A stretch of 64,000 nt of DNA from the NCBI RefSeq assembly GCF_008974285.1, contig NZ_BKZV01000002.1, forward strand, positions 1-64,000, in the 5' to 3' direction. Positions 34,219 to 43,937 of the stretch are shown one piece after another. The stretch is from Thermogemmatispora aurantia (GTDB lineage: Bacteria; Chloroflexota; Ktedonobacteria; Ktedonobacterales; Ktedonobacteraceae). Made by a program: the position numbers and the translations under genes. The first letter of the stretch is position 1. Each line of letters opens with the position of its first letter. The notes under the pieces are model-generated. The model worked only from the letters and a program-made list of their open reading frames with translations, was not told the DNA's origin and did no database searches.

Positions 34219-35094
34219 ATGGGTTTGCTTATTCGTCCAACATCAAGGCTGGCCCAGGCAGAGGAGCCGCAGGCCCGGTTAGCCGTTACCCCTGCCTCGG
34301 CTGGCTGGCAGTATGTATCGTTTACGGTTTACCACCTGCGTGCGGGCCAGCGCCTCAGTGGGACAGCAGAGGGTCAGGAGACCCTGGTGATGATTCTGAC
34401 GGGCGTAGGCGAAGCCTGGCTGAACGGCCAGGCGCTGGGGGAAGTAGGCGAGCGCCTGAGCGTCTTTGACGACCGCTCTCCTTACGCCCTGTATCTCTCT
34501 GTCGATGGGCATTACGAGATCATCTGTCGCTCCGAGGAGATGGAGATCGCCGTTGCCGCGGCGCCTGCAACCGAGCAGCATCTGCCGGCACGGCTGATCG
34601 GGCCTGCCGATATCAGCCTGGAGATTCGCGGCTCCGGTCAGACCGAGCGCCGCATTCGTCATATCCTGGACACCGACCAGGAGGCTGAGCGGCTGATCGC
34701 CGTCGAGGTGATTACCCCGGGCGGCAACTGGTCATCGTTTCCACCCCACAAGCACGATAGCGAGAATCCGCCGCACGAGTCCTATCTTGAGGAGACCTAC
34801 TATCACCATATCCAGCCGGCGGACGGCTTCGCCATTCAGCGTGTCTACACCTACGACGGGCTGGACGAGACCATGACGGTACACGATGGCGAGCTGGTGC
34901 TGGTGCCGCGCGGCTACCATACAGTGGCAGCGGTGCCGGGCTGTGACCTGTACTATCTCAACGTCATGGCCGGGCCGCGTCGCGCCTGGCAGTACCAGGT
35001 CGATGAGGCTTTTCGGCGTCTGCTGCCTCCCTCTGGCTCGATTATGGGCACCGTGCTGCGCCCGGGTTCGGGGGCTTCGCTTCGAAGCAGCTGA
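34219..35094 (+). CDS. iolB: 5-deoxy-glucuronate isomerase (IolB/KduI cupin)
   Basis: 291 aa from the ATG at 34219, 6 nt after GAGGGAG; an upstream open frame from 34090 is not preferred. A bicupin protein: the metal-site motif HKHDSENPPHESYLEETYYHHI and later YDGLDETMTVHDGELVLVPRGYHTV are typical of IolB. IolB isomerises 5-deoxy-glucuronate in myo-inositol breakdown, in the cytosol. No other iol gene lies in the window, so the pathway must be completed elsewhere or the protein serves another sugar acid. Followed by a xylulokinase-type gene after 97 bp, probably co-transcribed. Confidence 0.9.
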   Translation: MGLLIRPTSRLAQAEEPQARLAVTPASAGWQYVSFTVYHLRAGQRLSGTAEGQETLVMILTGVGEAWLNGQALGEVGERLSVFDDRSPYALYLSVDGHYEIICRSEEMEIAVAAAPATEQHLPARLIGPADISLEIRGSGQTERRIRHILDTDQEAERLIAVEVITPGGNWSSFPPHKHDSENPPHESYLEETYYHHIQPADGFAIQRVYTYDGLDETMTVHDGELVLVPRGYHTVAAVPGCDLYYLNVMAGPRRAWQYQVDEAFRRLLPPSGSIMGTVLRPGSGASLRSS

Positions 35095-35191
35095 GCTGAG
35101 GTCGGTCCAGAGGGTCTGGCGACCAGGTGCCAGGCTGGGGCCAGCTTGGAAAGTAGGAACGGAAGAGTAAGCGACAGGAAAGGATGCCACG

Positions 35192-36691
35192 ATGGGAGCA
35201 ACGACCGCATTACTTGGGATCGACCTGGGCACGAGTGCCGTCAAAGCGGTCATTCTCGACCTGGAGGGGCGCCTGCTGGGCGAGGGTCGGGCTGAGTACG
35301 CCCTGTTGACGCGGCGGCCAGGCTGGGCCGAGAGCATCCCCGCCGACTGGTGGCGCGCGACCCGGCTGGCCGTGCGCGAGGCGCGCGAGCGAGCGCCGCA
35401 GTGCCAGATCGCAGGTGTGGGCCTGGCCGGCCAGATGCACGGCGTTGTCATGGTAGCAGCCGATGGGCAGCCAACGCGTGCCGCCATGCTCTGGCCCGAC
35501 CGTCGCGCCGAGAAGGTCCTCGCCCGGTTTCGCGCCCTGCCCGGCGCCCTGCGGCAGCGCCTGGCCAACCCGCTCGTGCCGGGCATGGCCGGCCCTCTAC
35601 TCTGCTGGCTTGCTGAGCATGAGCCAGCCTGCTACGCCCGTTCTGCGCGGGCGCTCTTACCTAAAGACTGGCTGCGCCTGCGTCTGACGGCGCGCCGCTC
35701 GACGACAGAGGTGACAAGCAGCCTAGTAACGGAGGCCAGCGATGCCTCAGCGACGCTGCTCTACGACCTGCCAGCTGATCGCTGGGCCGAGGAGGTCATT
35801 GCCGCTCTGGGCTTGCGCTTCGACCTGTTGCCCCCGCTGCTTTCTTCGGCGGCCCAGGCCGGTACCCTCTCTTCAGAGGCGGCAGCGGCTTTGGAGCTGC
35901 CCAGCGGCCTCCCGGTCGCCACCGGAGCCGCCGATGTGGCCGCCGCGCTGCTGGGTGCGGGAGTCCTGGCGCCGGGCACGCTCTTGCTCAGCCTGGGAAC
36001 GGGAGCGCAGCTAGTGCTGCTCTGCGAGGAGCCGCAGCCCGATCCTACCCTGCGTACCCACCTCTATCGCGCTGCCGACGGACGTCACTGGTACCGGATG
36101 GCGGCAGTCCAGAATGCCGGGCTGGTCCTCGACTGGCTACGGCGTCAACTGCACGCCGAGTGGTCGGAGGTCTATGCCAGCCTGGAGCAGGTTCCACCAG
36201 GGGCCGAGGGCCTGACCTTTCTGCCCACGCTGACCCCCGAGCGCCCCCACTACAACGGGCCGCAGACAGGGGCCTTTGTGGGGCTACGCCTGGAGCACAG
36301 TCGGGCTCACCTGCTGCGCGCCGCTCTGGAGGGCGTAGCCTGCGGTATCCGTCTGGCCCTGGAGCGTCTCCCCGGAGCCGGCGAGGTCGGCAGCCTCCTG
36401 GTTGCTGGTGGCGGCAGCCTGCACCCAGCCTGGCGCCAGCTGCTCGCCGATCTTCTGGGTCGCCCTCTGCTCTCGCTAGAGGCGGCAGAGACTACCGCTC
36501 GGGGGGCGGCTCTCCTGGGTGGCCTGGCCGCCGGCGTCTGGAGCGAGGGCCAGGAACTGGCCCGGCTGGCGCCGGCCCGCAGTGTGGTCACGACACCAGG
36601 CGAGCAACAGGCCCGCTGTGCTGCGCTCTATGCACGCTATCTGGAGCTGCTGGCGCGCGGGCGTGAGACGGGTACACCCGTGGGGCCGTGA
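35192..36691 (+). CDS. xylB: Xylulokinase-type FGGY carbohydrate kinase
   Basis: 499 aa. The FGGY fold is evident: phosphate 1 motif LLGIDLGTSAVKAVILD, the xylulokinase hallmark GLAGQMHGVVM, LWPDRRAE, catalytic-base region PVATGAADVAAALLGAG, phosphate 2 LLSLGTGAQLVL, and adenosine motif LLVAGGGSLHPAWRQLLADLLGRPL. It phosphorylates D-xylulose or a related ketose with ATP. The ROK-controlled CUT2 importer about 5 kb away could supply the substrate. It converges on methyltransferase copy 6 with a 14-bp gap. Confidence 0.92.
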   Translation: MGATTALLGIDLGTSAVKAVILDLEGRLLGEGRAEYALLTRRPGWAESIPADWWRATRLAVREARERAPQCQIAGVGLAGQMHGVVMVAADGQPTRAAMLWPDRRAEKVLARFRALPGALRQRLANPLVPGMAGPLLCWLAEHEPACYARSARALLPKDWLRLRLTARRSTTEVTSSLVTEASDASATLLYDLPADRWAEEVIAALGLRFDLLPPLLSSAAQAGTLSSEAAAALELPSGLPVATGAADVAAALLGAGVLAPGTLLLSLGTGAQLVLLCEEPQPDPTLRTHLYRAADGRHWYRMAAVQNAGLVLDWLRRQLHAEWSEVYASLEQVPPGAEGLTFLPTLTPERPHYNGPQTGAFVGLRLEHSRAHLLRAALEGVACGIRLALERLPGAGEVGSLLVAGGGSLHPAWRQLLADLLGRPLLSLEAAETTARGAALLGGLAAGVWSEGQELARLAPARSVVTTPGEQQARCAALYARYLELLARGRETGTPVGP

Positions 36692-36705
36692 CTGGCCCGG
36701 TCTGG

Positions 36706-37590
36706 TCAGGCCGGCTTGCGCCCCCAGGCCACCACGGCCACCACCAGGCCGCGGAAATCGTCGGCCTGCATCTCGGCCAGGGCCTGCTGGGCCAGACGCT
36801 CTAGCTCTTCTGCGGTAGCCAGGCCCATCTGAACCAGGAAGGGGCGCGAGACCTCGAGCAAAATCATGACGTCCTTGAAGAAGCTGTAGTGAGCCGGCGA
36901 TTCGCTGGACCAGTCCAGGGCACTGGCCCGCAGACGCACCTGCTCGAAGCCAGCCTGGCGCAGGAAAGGCGCCAGTTGTGGGGTGATGCCAATATGGCGC
37001 CCGTCCGGGGAAAAGCTCTGGCCGGCACGTTTGAGGGCCTGAAAGCCTAGCGCGAAAAAGCGCTCGGTCGCCTCGCTGTTGGTCAGCGGCCCCTCAGTGT
37101 CTGTGAGACAGAGAACGCCGCCAGGCTTGAGCAGGCGCCAGCACTCTTTGAGCAGCTCAGGCCAGGCAGCTGGCAGCATGAAGCTGCTTAGCAGGCGACC
37201 GTTGATGACATCAAAGGAGGCGTCGGGGAAAGACATCGGCTTCATGACATCCATAACCAGGAAGCTGGCGTTCTCCAGACGCCGCGATTGAGCCTGGGCG
37301 CGCGCGTATTCGATCATGCTCGCGCTGATATCGACGCCGATGAAATCAGCCTGGGGATAGAGAAAGGCCCCCTCCAGGACCCAGCCCCCAGGTCCACAGG
37401 CCAGGTCAAGGACACGCCCCCCCTGCGGGAGAGCCAGCTCCTCGGGGAAGATGCCCCCCATTGCCTCGATCGCCAGACGATTCTGCTGCATGAGGCGCGC
37501 CAGCTCGGCGGCCTGCTCGGTATCAATATGATAGGTTGAGCCTGCGCCGGCCTCTTGTCCGGCCACGTCATGCTCATCAGGGGAAGCCAT
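36706..37590 (-). CDS. Class I SAM-dependent methyltransferase, dispersed copy 6
   Basis: 294 aa, paralogue of the tandem array at 14446-19185: YHIDTEQAAELARLMQQNRLAIEAMGGIFPEE, LDLACGPGGW, FIGVDIS, FDVING, LLKPGGVLCLTDTE, GQSFSPDGRHIGITPQLAPFLRQAGFEQVRLRASALDWSSESPAHYSFFKD. AGAGGAG precedes the ATG. It is more diverged than copies 2-5 and is on the opposite strand, about 17.5 kb from the array. Confidence 0.9.
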   Translation of the reverse strand: MASPDEHDVAGQEAGAGSTYHIDTEQAAELARLMQQNRLAIEAMGGIFPEELALPQGGRVLDLACGPGGWVLEGAFLYPQADFIGVDISASMIEYARAQAQSRRLENASFLVMDVMKPMSFPDASFDVINGRLLSSFMLPAAWPELLKECWRLLKPGGVLCLTDTEGPLTNSEATERFFALGFQALKRAGQSFSPDGRHIGITPQLAPFLRQAGFEQVRLRASALDWSSESPAHYSFFKDVMILLEVSRPFLVQMGLATAEELERLAQQALAEMQADDFRGLVVAVVAWGRKPA

Positions 37591-37843
37591 GACTTTGCTC
37601 TCCTCTTCGCTGCAATGACAGCATTTCGCTCAGATGATGAGACCGCCCTCTGCAGAGGTAGCAGCGCCACCAATTTCGTGCTATGCTGCACAAGATCTCT
37701 TCAGAGCCTGCCTGCTGGGCGGTCCCGCCTGTTTTGCCTCTTTGTTTGAGGATAGCAGAGCAAGGTCGCGTCTGGCAAGTCTCAGCCCCGTCTGGCCTGG
37801 GCCTGGATCTTATGCTGGGAAGCAGAAGCGGCGGGCCTGCCAC

Positions 37844-38905
37844 TCAGCTCTGGGGATCGAGCAAAATCTTGCCGTGGGCCTGCCCTTCCGCCAGAGCCAA
37901 CAAGCCATCAGGAACAAGGCGCTCCAGCGGAATCACACGATCGATGACCTGCTTTGCCAGCTCCCCCCGACTTAGAAGGACCAGGGCTTCGGGCAGATCG
38001 ACGGGGCAGACATGGGCGTTGGTCGTGAGCAGCTCTATCTCGCGCACGACCGCTGCATGCAGATCCAGGGCCCGTGGCTCGGCCTGAAGGCCCACGAGCA
38101 AGACGCGCCCACCGCGCTGGGCTGCAGCCAGGGCCAGCGCTGGGGCCGAGGCAGCTCCCGAGGCTTCGATCACCAGCTCCGGGCCTTCGCCGTCGGTCAA
38201 CTGTCTCAGCGCCTGCAGCACATCCTCAGAACTGGCCTGGACCAGATGGCTGGCCCCAAGTACAGCCGCCCGCTCCAGTCGTCGGGCATCAACATCGACA
38301 GCGATCAGCAGGGCTGGTTCCAGGGCGCGAGCCGCCGCCAGGAGAAAGGCCCCGATGCCTCCCACGCCGATCAGGGCAATCGTCTGACCACGCTGAGCGC
38401 GGCTGCGCCGCAGGGCATGCAAGGCAATAGCCAGGGGCTGGGCCAGAGCCGCCGCCTCATCGCTACAGCCCTCCGGCACCGGATAGCACATACGCGCCGG
38501 CACGCGCGCCAGCTCCGCCAGCCCACCATCGGCCTGCAGTCCCAGTGTATAGTAGCGCGCACACAGGTTGGTGCGCCCCGCCTGGCACCAGCGACAGACG
38601 CCGCACCACATTCCCGCGCCGACCGCTACCCGCTGACCAACAGCCAGCTCTACCACCCCAGGACCGAGGGCCACAACGCGCCCCATGAACTCATGGCCCA
38701 GAATCAGCGGCCCCTGATGGCCGCTGAAGGGATGGCGCTCCTGCAGAGGGGCAAAATGTGGTCCATGTAAGAACTCTGCCACATCGGTGCCACAGATTCC
38801 TGCACGCAGCACCTGCAATAAGACCTCGCCCTCGCCCGGCGCTCCCGGTTCGGGGACCTCTTCAATGCGCACATCACCACGACCATAATAGCGTGCTGCC
38901 TTCAT
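37844..38905 (-). CDS. Zinc-dependent medium-chain alcohol/polyol dehydrogenase
   Basis: 353 aa from the ATG at 38905 (GAGGAGG upstream). Catalytic zinc ligands: Cys in AGICGTDVAEFLHG and GHEFMGRV; structural zinc cysteines CGVCRWCQAGRTNLCARYY. NAD(P)-binding motif IGVGGIGAFLLAAARALEPALLIAVDVDARRLERA. The architecture fits butanediol, sorbitol or threonine dehydrogenases; the substrate is open. It lies before the liv genes on the same strand order but 87 bp after livM, so it may be the last gene of that operon. Confidence 0.9.
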   Translation of the reverse strand: MKAARYYGRGDVRIEEVPEPGAPGEGEVLLQVLRAGICGTDVAEFLHGPHFAPLQERHPFSGHQGPLILGHEFMGRVVALGPGVVELAVGQRVAVGAGMWCGVCRWCQAGRTNLCARYYTLGLQADGGLAELARVPARMCYPVPEGCSDEAAALAQPLAIALHALRRSRAQRGQTIALIGVGGIGAFLLAAARALEPALLIAVDVDARRLERAAVLGASHLVQASSEDVLQALRQLTDGEGPELVIEASGAASAPALALAAAQRGGRVLLVGLQAEPRALDLHAAVVREIELLTTNAHVCPVDLPEALVLLSRGELAKQVIDRVIPLERLVPDGLLALAEGQAHGKILLDPQS

Positions 38906-38992
38906 GGCTGCCGACCTCCTCTCCCGCTCTTTATCTATTCCTATCCTTATTCCTGCTTTTATCACCTCATAGCACCAACCCCGCAGAGAGGC

Positions 38993-40006
38993 CTAGACTG
39001 TCAAGCGGCGTCCCCGCACGCGACGCACCAGGCCCATGACGCCATAGGGGGCCAGGAGGGCCACCAGAATCAGGATGATTCCAAAGACCACACGGTCAAA
39101 CTCCGGTGGGATGGTGGACCCGAAAAATGGCAGTTCCCCGGCCAGAATGCGCAGTACCTGAGCCGTCACCAGCATCAGCGGCACCCCAATCACCGGCCCC
39201 TGCCAGGTGCCCAGACCTCCGACCAGACTCATCAGCACCACATCGATGGAAATGTCCAGACTAAAGGTCCCTTGCGGCTCAATGTAGCTCGTATGGAAGG
39301 CATAGATTGCCCCGGCCACGCCGGCCAGAAAGGCCCCCAGCAGCAGGGCCTGCGTCTTCAGCCAGGTCGTACGCACTCCCAGGATCTCCGCCGGGTCCTC
39401 ATCTTCACGGATGGCCACCAGGGCGTAGCCAAAGCGCGAATGTTCGATGATGAAGGCCAGCAGCACCGCCAGCAGCATCAGGCCCAGAAAGGCGTAGTAG
39501 AAAATCTGTTCGTTGGTAAAGGGGTCGAAAGGCAAAGATGGCATATAGATCCCGCTGGCGCCGCCCGTAATATCCAGGTTCGTGACCAGCACCTGGGTCA
39601 GGAAGCTGATAATGAGGGTCAGGATCGCAAAGTAGACCCCACGCAAGCGCAGCGCCGGCACACCCACCAGCAGCGCCACCACCGTCGCCATTATTCCTGC
39701 CAAAGGAATGGTCAGCAAAGGATGGACATTGTACTGCGTGCAGAGAACCCCGGCGGTATAGGCTCCAACGCCAAAGAAGGTCACCATCCCGAAATTGAGA
39801 TAGCCAGCGTAGCCTCCCAGAATATTCCAGCCCTCCGCCAGCAAGATATACATAAAGACCGCAGAGAGGGTCGTCACCCAGTCCAAAGGGATCAAGACGC
39901 CCAGCACCGCCAGCAGACCCACTGCCGCCGCGGCACCCAGCCCGCCATAGAGCCAGCGCCGCCAGCGTGTCCTCGCTCTCCCCCGTTCAAGCAGCACACT
40001 ACTCAT
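38993..40006 (-). CDS. livM: Branched-chain amino acid-type ABC permease LivM
   Basis: 337 aa from the ATG at 40006 (GGGAGG 9 nt upstream; the ATG at 40015 is too close). Polytopic membrane protein with LivM motifs: GYAGYLNFGMVTFFGVGAYTAGVL, GVPALRLRGVYFAILTLIISFLTQVLV, NLDITGGASGIYMP, IREDEDPAEILGVRTTWLKTQALLLGAFLAGVAGAIYAF. Works with LivH in the channel. Fifth in transcription order of the liv operon. Confidence 0.94.
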   Translation of the reverse strand: MSSVLLERGRARTRWRRWLYGGLGAAAAVGLLAVLGVLIPLDWVTTLSAVFMYILLAEGWNILGGYAGYLNFGMVTFFGVGAYTAGVLCTQYNVHPLLTIPLAGIMATVVALLVGVPALRLRGVYFAILTLIISFLTQVLVTNLDITGGASGIYMPSLPFDPFTNEQIFYYAFLGLMLLAVLLAFIIEHSRFGYALVAIREDEDPAEILGVRTTWLKTQALLLGAFLAGVAGAIYAFHTSYIEPQGTFSLDISIDVVLMSLVGGLGTWQGPVIGVPLMLVTAQVLRILAGELPFFGSTIPPEFDRVVFGIILILVALLAPYGVMGLVRRVRGRRLTV

Positions 40007-40092
40007 AGTAATCATCCTCCCGCTCGCTCTCGTTTTATCCTCTCTCCTGAGAGGGCGCTTTCTGACGCCTCACCTCTGCCTGTCTGTCCGCC

Positions 40093-40983
40093 TCACAGCG
40101 CGCGGCTCTGGCTCCCAGCCAGGCCCTGGCCACGCACTAGCAGCGTAACCACCAGCAGCAGGTAGACAATGAAGTAGACATACTGGAAAGGGAAGAGGAC
40201 ACTGCTCACCGTCTCGATCAGACCGATCAGCAGGCCAGCCAGCAGCGTATTGCGGATGCTACCCAGCCCGCCGATGACCACCACCAGAAAGGCCCAGGCC
40301 AGCCAGCGATAGTGATCCTGCGGATCAAAAGGGAAGATCATGGCCAGTACCACGCCTCCAACGCCGGCGGTCGCCGTAGCCAGACCAAAGACCAGCAAGG
40401 AGAGGCGATCGGTATCAATACCCGAGATGCGAGCCGCATCGCGATTCTGGGCCATGGCGCGGATGGCCTTGCCGTAGAGCGTTGAGCGCAGAAAGGTATC
40501 GAGGAGCAAGACGAGGACCAGAGCAATGGCGGCGGCAATCAGTCGTGGCACGGCGATGGCAATGCCAGCGAGGGTCAGGGAGGCATTGATATAGCTCACC
40601 GAGAGCACCTGTGTATCGGTCGTCCAACGCAGGATCGCCGCCCCCTCGATAACCACCAGAACCCCAAAGAGCACCAGCAAGCCCGTCGTCTGCGAGGCGC
40701 GCGCCACATGGCTGATTAGCAGCCGCTCTAAGAGAACCCCGATCAGGAAAAAGACTGGCACAGCAATGACGGCGCTGATGATGGGGTCGAGGCCCAGGCG
40801 CTGCAGCAGCTCTAAGGCCAGATAGGAGCCGAGCATGATGAGGGTGCTGTGAGCGACATTGACCACGCCCATAATGCCCAGCGTCAGACTCAGGCCGAGC
40901 GAAATCAGAGTATAGACCAGACCGAGCAGCAGGCCATTGACCAGCGCCTGCACCAGCAGCGACAGGCTGATCGTTGTCAGCAT
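40093..40983 (-). CDS. livH: Branched-chain amino acid-type ABC permease LivH
   Basis: 296 aa from the ATG at 40983 (AAGGAGAAG upstream). Motifs: LLLGLVYTLISLGLSLTLGIMGVVNVAHSTLIMLGSYLALELL, RSTLYGKAIRAMAQNRDAARISGIDTDRL and WAFLVVVIGGLGSIRNTLLAGLLIGLIET, all standard in LivH. Partner of LivM. Confidence 0.94.
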   Translation of the reverse strand: MLTTISLSLLVQALVNGLLLGLVYTLISLGLSLTLGIMGVVNVAHSTLIMLGSYLALELLQRLGLDPIISAVIAVPVFFLIGVLLERLLISHVARASQTTGLLVLFGVLVVIEGAAILRWTTDTQVLSVSYINASLTLAGIAIAVPRLIAAAIALVLVLLLDTFLRSTLYGKAIRAMAQNRDAARISGIDTDRLSLLVFGLATATAGVGGVVLAMIFPFDPQDHYRWLAWAFLVVVIGGLGSIRNTLLAGLLIGLIETVSSVLFPFQYVYFIVYLLLVVTLLVRGQGLAGSQSRAL

Positions 40984-41015
40984 AGCGCTTCTCCTTCTCT
41001 TCTGCTCTTCCCGCA

Positions 41016-41807
41016 CTAAAAGCGCAGCCAGCTCTTGATCAGGGCCTCCAGTCGGTCCTCAAAGGCACCGCGCTCGCCCTCCAGATTGTTGCGACCATAC
41101 TCCAGCGTGTAGACATAATCGGCCAGAGCCACAGCGGCGCGCACATTCTGATCGACCAGGAGAATGGTGCGCTGCTCTTCCTTGAGGCGGGCAATCTCCT
41201 CATAGACCTGATCGACGATGACAGGAGCGAGGCCCACCGAAGGCTCATCGATCAGGATGACACGCGGATCGGCTACCATCATGCGCCCAATCTCAACCAG
41301 GCGTTGCTGGCCACCACTCAGGCCGCCAGCCTGCTTCTGGCGCCACTCCTTGAGCAAAGGATAGCGCGCGTAGACCGCCTCCAGCGCAGCGGCCAGGCGG
41401 CGGCGATCGCGCCCCAGGAGCCAGCCGCCGATCTCCAGGTTCTCCTGCACCGTCAGCTCAGGAAAGACCGAGCGCCCCTGCGGCAGCAGGGCCATGCCCA
41501 GAGCCAGGCGTCGCTGAGGCGGCACTGTAGTGATTTCACGTCCGTCGAGCAGGATTTGCCCGCTGCGCGGCCTGAGCAGGCCATAGAGAACGCGCAAAGC
41601 CGTCGACTTGCCTGAGCCATTTGGCCCCAGGAGCACGGTCACTTTCCCTGGACGCGCAATAAGGCTGACGTTGTTTAAGACCAGGTCGTGGCTATAGTAG
41701 CCGGCAGTGACTCCGCGCATGCTCAAGCCAGCGTTGGCGCTCGACGTTAAGCCATTGGGCGACGGTGAGCCTGACCCTGCCGGCACGTCGGCGGCGTGCC
41801 TCATCAT
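41016..41807 (-). CDS. livF: ABC transporter ATPase LivF
   Basis: 263 aa. Walker A GPNGSGKST, Q-loop LLPQGRSVFPELTVQENL, signature LSGGQQRLVEIGRMM, Walker B VILIDEPSVGLAP and LLVDQNV H-loop region (Gln/Asn in place of His, usual for LivF). The short C-terminus fits LivF rather than LivG. Overlaps livG by 4 nt. Confidence 0.93.
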   Translation of the reverse strand: MMRHAADVPAGSGSPSPNGLTSSANAGLSMRGVTAGYYSHDLVLNNVSLIARPGKVTVLLGPNGSGKSTALRVLYGLLRPRSGQILLDGREITTVPPQRRLALGMALLPQGRSVFPELTVQENLEIGGWLLGRDRRRLAAALEAVYARYPLLKEWRQKQAGGLSGGQQRLVEIGRMMVADPRVILIDEPSVGLAPVIVDQVYEEIARLKEEQRTILLVDQNVRAAVALADYVYTLEYGRNNLEGERGAFEDRLEALIKSWLRF

Positions 41808-42601
41808 GACGGATGCCCTCCTGCCTGTTCAAAATAGGAAGAAGACGAAACTGACGATGAGGGCGAGGTCTGGGCCTGTCCCCCGGCATGGCCTAGATAG
41901 GCCGCGATCACATCGGGGTGCTCGCTGACCTCCTGCGGGCTACCGCGGGCGATGATTCGCCCATAGCTCATGCAGATGATGGTCCGGGCCAGGCTCAGCA
42001 GGTCGGGGATCTCGTGGCTGACAATAATAAAGGAGACCTGGCGCTCTTGCTGCGCCTCGCGGATGCGCTCCAGCAGCAGAGCCTTGATCTCAGGATGGAC
42101 GCCACCAAACGGCTCGTCCATCAGCACGAGCCGCGGCTCTGTCATCAAGGCCCGCGCGAACTCTAACAGCTTCTGCTGACCGCCCGACAGCTCGCTGGCC
42201 GGCAGAGCCTGATAGCGCTCCAGGCCGACAAAGGTTAGCAGCTGGCGCGCTCGCTCTTGGGCCTCGGCACCGTGTACGCGGGCATGCACCAGCGGCACCA
42301 GCATATTTTGAGAGACGGTCAGCGTGTGGAAGACGCGCGCATTCTGAAAGGTGCGGCTGATCCCTAATAAGGCTAGTTGATGGGGACGCAGGTTGCGCGT
42401 TGGACGGCCCAGATAGCGGATCTCGCCGCTATCGGGTCGATAGAGGCCATTCAGCGTATTGAGCAAGGTGGTCTTGCCGGAGCCATTTGGTCCAATCAGC
42501 CCCAGAATAGTGCCAGCCTCCAGCGCAAATGAGACGCGTTCCAGCGCCACAATGCTCCCGAAGCGTTTCGAGAGGGAGTCGACCTGCAGGACAGGTTCCA
42601 T
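41804..42601 (-). CDS. livG: ABC transporter ATPase LivG
   Basis: 265 aa from the ATG at 42601 (GGGAGAG upstream). Walker A GPNGSGKTT, LGISRTFQNARVFHTLTVSQNML, signature LSGGQQKLLEFARALM, Walker B LVLMDEPFGGVHPE, H-loop IIVSHEI. The RTFQ motif and TVxxN segment are typical of LivG. Coupled to livF by a 4-nt overlap. Confidence 0.94.
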   Translation of the reverse strand: MEPVLQVDSLSKRFGSIVALERVSFALEAGTILGLIGPNGSGKTTLLNTLNGLYRPDSGEIRYLGRPTRNLRPHQLALLGISRTFQNARVFHTLTVSQNMLVPLVHARVHGAEAQERARQLLTFVGLERYQALPASELSGGQQKLLEFARALMTEPRLVLMDEPFGGVHPEIKALLLERIREAQQERQVSFIIVSHEIPDLLSLARTIICMSYGRIIARGSPQEVSEHPDVIAAYLGHAGGQAQTSPSSSVSSSSYFEQAGGHPS

Positions 42602-42701
42602 TGTTGCTCTCCCGTTTCGACTCGACAACGTGCCAGAGGGAGGGTCGGCCTCCTGGTGTTAGTGCCAGACCAGGAGACAGGCCCTCCCGCCATAGGCGTT
42701 G

Positions 42702-43937
42702 CTACTGCAGTTGTGGCTTGGCGGTAGCCCGACTGGGCGGCCAGACTACCTCGTTCTTGCCGTTGAGATACTGTACTAGCACAGCATTGTAGTGGGGCAT
42801 GCCGTACTGATCGAAGGTCAGCGGACCATTGACGGTGTTGAAACGATGGCTCAGGACATAGGCCCGCAGCTGCTGCTGATCAAGTGTGCGCGCTCCCTCG
42901 ACCGCTTGCTGCATGACCTGTAGAATGGTCATGGCCACGGCGGCGTACTGGCTGAAGACGGTCTCGTGCCGCACCTGCTGCAGCATGGCGAAGAGATCCT
43001 TGATGCCGTCGTAGTTGTCGCTGGGCACAGCCATCGCCGTGGAGAAAATGCCCTCACCTGCAGGCCCCAACTGGGCCCAATAGGGCAGCGAGGTCACCAG
43101 CGAGCCGCAGGCGCAGTAGATCTTCGGCTTGAAGCCGAGCGAGTAGGCGGTACGCGCGATGAGAGCCGCCGGGTTGGGCAGCGAGAGGGCGAAGAAGAGA
43201 TCGACCTTGGCCGCTTTGGCCCGCTGGATGAGGCCGCTGACGTCGGTGGCCGTGGGCGGATACTCCTCATTGAGGACGATCTGCATCCCGCGCTGCCTGG
43301 CGAAGTTGATGACCCCACCCTGGCCCTGGTAGCCATCGCGCACGACCAGCGTAAAGGGATTCTGTTCAGTGACGATACCCACGCGCGTGGGTCGCTCGCT
43401 GGCCGGCAGGGAGTCGATCATCTCGAAGACGCCGCGACTGTAGTCAGGCTCCTGGTAGGTATAAGAGCCAATCATCCACTGGGTACTCTTGAAGAGCTTG
43501 ATACCCACAAAACCGCCGTTCCAGAGGATCATGTGGTTGGCGGCGGCAATCGGCAGCACGGCCCCACCAATGGCCGTCGTATAGGGTGAGAGCAGAAGGT
43601 TGACCTTGTCCTGGTGAATGAGCCGCTGGTAGAGGCTCTGAGCGGTGGCCGGATTGCTCTCGTCGTCGTAAATAATCATTTTGACGGGATGGCCCAGCAG
43701 GCCGCCGTGGCTGTTGACTTGCTGGAGCCAGTAATCATAAGTGGCCTTGTAGTCAGCCGAGGGGCCGGCATAGGCCCCGGTCAGGCCAAGGGTGCCACCG
43801 ATGACGATCGGCTGACCCGCTGGCGGCAGCCCATTCGATGAGCTGGTGCTGCTGCCAGCGTTCTGGGCGGCGCTGCAACCGGTCAATATCAGAACCAGTA
43901 GCACGGTTGTCGTGATGAAGAGACGAAAAGACTTCAT
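42702..43937 (-). CDS. livJ: Branched-chain amino acid-type substrate-binding lipoprotein
   Basis: 411 aa. Lipoprotein signal peptide FRLFITTTVLLVLILTGCSAA. Type I periplasmic fold: IVIGGTLGLTGAYAGPSADYKATYDYWLQQVNSHGGLLGHPVKMIIYDDESNPATAQSLYQRLI, as in LivJ/amide-binding proteins. First gene of the livJGFHM run. The ligand may be an amino acid, amide or short carboxylic acid; its position next to an oxoacid dehydrogenase favours a compound that feeds that complex. Confidence 0.93.
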   Translation of the reverse strand: MKSFRLFITTTVLLVLILTGCSAAQNAGSSTSSSNGLPPAGQPIVIGGTLGLTGAYAGPSADYKATYDYWLQQVNSHGGLLGHPVKMIIYDDESNPATAQSLYQRLIHQDKVNLLLSPYTTAIGGAVLPIAAANHMILWNGGFVGIKLFKSTQWMIGSYTYQEPDYSRGVFEMIDSLPASERPTRVGIVTEQNPFTLVVRDGYQGQGGVINFARQRGMQIVLNEEYPPTATDVSGLIQRAKAAKVDLFFALSLPNPAALIARTAYSLGFKPKIYCACGSLVTSLPYWAQLGPAGEGIFSTAMAVPSDNYDGIKDLFAMLQQVRHETVFSQYAAVAMTILQVMQQAVEGARTLDQQQLRAYVLSHRFNTVNGPLTFDQYGMPHYNAVLVQYLNGKNEVVWPPSRATAKPQLQ

